A stretch of 5,186 nt of DNA from a bacterium (GTDB lineage Bacteria; SZUA-79; Acidulodesulfobacterales; Acidulodesulfobacteraceae), in the NCBI GenBank assembly GCA_021781285.1, contig JAJXXD010000016.1:1-5186 (forward strand), read 5' to 3'. Under the pieces are notes generated by a model. That model worked only from the letters and a program-made list of their open reading frames with translations. It had not been told where the DNA came from and ran no database searches. The position numbers and the translations under genes are program-made. Below are positions 4,839 through 5,186 of the stretch, one piece after another. Positions within the stretch are counted from its first letter, which is position 1. Each line of letters opens with the position of its first letter.

Positions 4839-4985
4839 ATGCGAACTGCGGTTTTAACCGGTAGGCGCCGCGGGCGCGATCTCGGTCTCGATAAAATTGC
4901 TCAATACGATTTGAGCGTAATTTTTACAAGTATAGCCGATTTAAATAGCCGCTTGACAAATAGTGAAGTATTCAATATTATATAG
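4839..4985 (+). CDS. Doubtful 48-codon open frame between yqeY and mscL
   Basis: The frame opens with MRTAVLTGRRRGRDLG and runs to TAG. It spans the GC patch, the candidate terminator and the mscL promoter. GGGG at 4831-4834 is a poor SD, only four bases before ATG. The same frame is open back to 4740 without another ATG. The Arg-rich start arises from the GC-only patch and is unlike neighbouring genes. I recognise no family. It is most likely chance or a relic, and is listed so it can be checked. Confidence 0.12.
   Translation: MRTAVLTGRRRGRDLGLDKIAQYDLSVIFTSIADLNSRLTNSEVFNII
4849..4877 (+). other. GC-rich hairpin-forming patch downstream of yqeY
   Basis: Two adjacent inverted repeats stand out: CGGTT-TT-AACCG (4849-4860), and GCGCC-GCG-GGCGC (4865-4877), which also contains the palindrome CCGCGG. 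The second is all G/C in an AT-rich intergenic region and shares the octamer GCGCCGCG with the GC island at 2300-2307. No T-run follows, so it is not a terminator by itself. A structured RNA end, a repeat element or a protein-binding site are all possible. Confidence 0.4.
4893..4925 (+). terminator. Candidate intrinsic terminator after the yqeY operon
   Basis: GCTCAA (4899-4904) and TTGAGC (4911-4916) form a perfect 6-bp stem around TACGAT. AAAATT before it can pair with AATTTT (4919-4924) beyond a 2-base bulge, extending the stem to 12 bp and giving a short T-tract after the core. The GC content of the stem is low and the T-run starts four bases after the inner stem, so efficiency is uncertain. 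Its position, 105 bases after the yqeY stop and just before the mscL promoter, fits. The symmetric A/T tracts could let it work in both directions. Confidence 0.45.
4953..4981 (+). promoter_or_regulatory. Sigma70-type promoter for mscL
   Basis: A perfect -35 TTGACA (4953-4958), a 17-base spacer and a -10 TATTAT (4976-4981, five of six) form the best promoter in the window. Transcription would start near 4988, giving a leader of about 70 bases before the mscL ATG at 5058. No other gene lies between. Confidence 0.75.
4959..4979. promoter_or_regulatory. Operator-like 21-bp palindrome in the mscL promoter spacer
   Basis: The arms AATAGTGAA (4959-4967) and TTCAATATT (4971-4979) around GTA match as inverse complements at eight of nine positions; only G4963/A4975 fail. 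The dyad occupies the whole spacer and the first four bases of the -10. A dimeric repressor bound here would block RNA polymerase. The TGAA-N3-TTCA core with AT flanks recalls sites of small winged-helix repressors such as the ArsR or MarR families, but the regulator cannot be named. Confidence 0.5.
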
Positions 4986-5004
4986 AAAATAAGATAAGAA
5001 TGGA

Positions 5005-5032
5005 TTAATCGACGATTTTAGCGTTAGATTAA
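5005..5032 (+). other. Possible hairpin in the mscL 5' leader
   Basis: TTAATC (5005-5010) pairs with GATTAA (5027-5032), and ACG (5012-5014) pairs with CGT (5022-5024), across a small 1x2 internal loop and an ATTTTAG terminal loop. It ends 12 bases before the SD, so it does not itself mask it. It may be incidental. Confidence 0.25.
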
Positions 5033-5057
5033 AACGGACTACGCAGGGATATTACTT

Positions 5058-5186
5058 ATGGGAAGTTTTATTAAAGATTTCAAAACGTTTTTACAGCGCG
5101 GTAATGTAATTGACATGGCCGTGGCATTTGTAGTCGGTGTAGCTTTTTCCGCCATTGTCACTTCCTTGGTGAAAAATGTGATAATG
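5058..5186 (+). CDS. mscL: Large-conductance mechanosensitive channel MscL, N-terminal part
   Basis: The 43 residues present begin MGSFIKDFKTFLQRGNVIDM and continue AVAFVVGVAFSAIVTSLVKN, then VIM at the window edge. This is the N-terminal amphipathic helix and first transmembrane helix (TM1) of MscL, with the hallmark RGNV(I/V)D(M/L)AV. MscL is a homopentameric inner-membrane channel that opens under membrane tension to release solutes during hypo-osmotic shock. Compared with E. coli, the pore-lining positions L19, G22, V23 and G30 are M20, A23, F24 and S31 here, and G26 is kept as G27. The bulky F at the V23 position is notable because that residue lies in the hydrophobic gate. Start support: AGGGA (5045-5049), eight bases upstream. 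The gene is preceded by its own strong promoter with an operator-like dyad. The second transmembrane helix lies beyond the window. Confidence 0.93.
   Translation, partial: MGSFIKDFKTFLQRGNVIDMAVAFVVGVAFSAIVTSLVKNVIM

Noticed and set aside
4839..4985. A 48-codon frame as a real gene before mscL
   Set aside because: The SD is poor, it overlaps a promoter, a dyad and a terminator-like stem, and its Arg-rich start comes from a GC-only patch. Kept only as a low-confidence entry.

Overview
The window is a compact, AT-rich bacterial chromosome segment. It has short intergenic gaps, strong Shine-Dalgarno sequences and no sign of phage, transposon, CRISPR or stable RNA genes. The gene set is a sulfide:quinone-reductase-like flavoprotein, an exported TPR protein, a degenerate EAL-HDOD regulator, a YqeY protein and the MscL channel. 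It fits a Gram-negative, sulfur-metabolising bacterium. An AT-rich deltaproteobacterial-type lineage is my guess, but nothing here fixes the taxonomy.

Left part (1-2296, all +): the 3' end of the flavoprotein gene, then a secreted TPR protein, then a small class I SAM methyltransferase. An exact 21-bp direct repeat (616-636 and 1725-1745) flanks the TPR gene. Its second copy contains the methyltransferase start codon. The methyltransferase leader is unusual: a strong Shine-Dalgarno is followed by two tandem 11-bp copies, each encoding an ATG-three-codon-TGA minigene. The last TGA overlaps the ATG of the real gene.

Middle (2297-3720): a 16-bp gap made only of G and C separates the methyltransferase from the convergent EAL-HDOD gene on the minus strand. 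That gene has a good sigma70-type promoter (TTGACT-N17-TATAAA) with a perfect inverted repeat over its -35. Its EAL domain has lost the DDF metal-binding pair (LNNF instead), so it is probably a c-di-GMP sensor or a protein-interaction domain, not an enzyme.

Right part (3721-5186, all +): a probable operon holds a Cys-rich small protein (88 aa), a highly charged coiled-coil small protein (89 aa) and a YqeY-family protein. The first two have no function I recognise. A 269-bp gap follows, with a GC-rich hairpin patch, a candidate terminator and a textbook promoter (TTGACA-N17-TATTAT). A 21-bp near-palindrome fills the spacer of that promoter. It drives the start of mscL, which runs off the window. 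The operator-like dyad suggests that this mscL is under a dedicated repressor, which would be unusual.

The best candidates for something undescribed are the tandem-minigene leader of the methyltransferase, the repeat-flanked TPR gene, the mscL operator and the two small proteins upstream of yqeY. I see no clear multi-gene defence or biosynthetic system.
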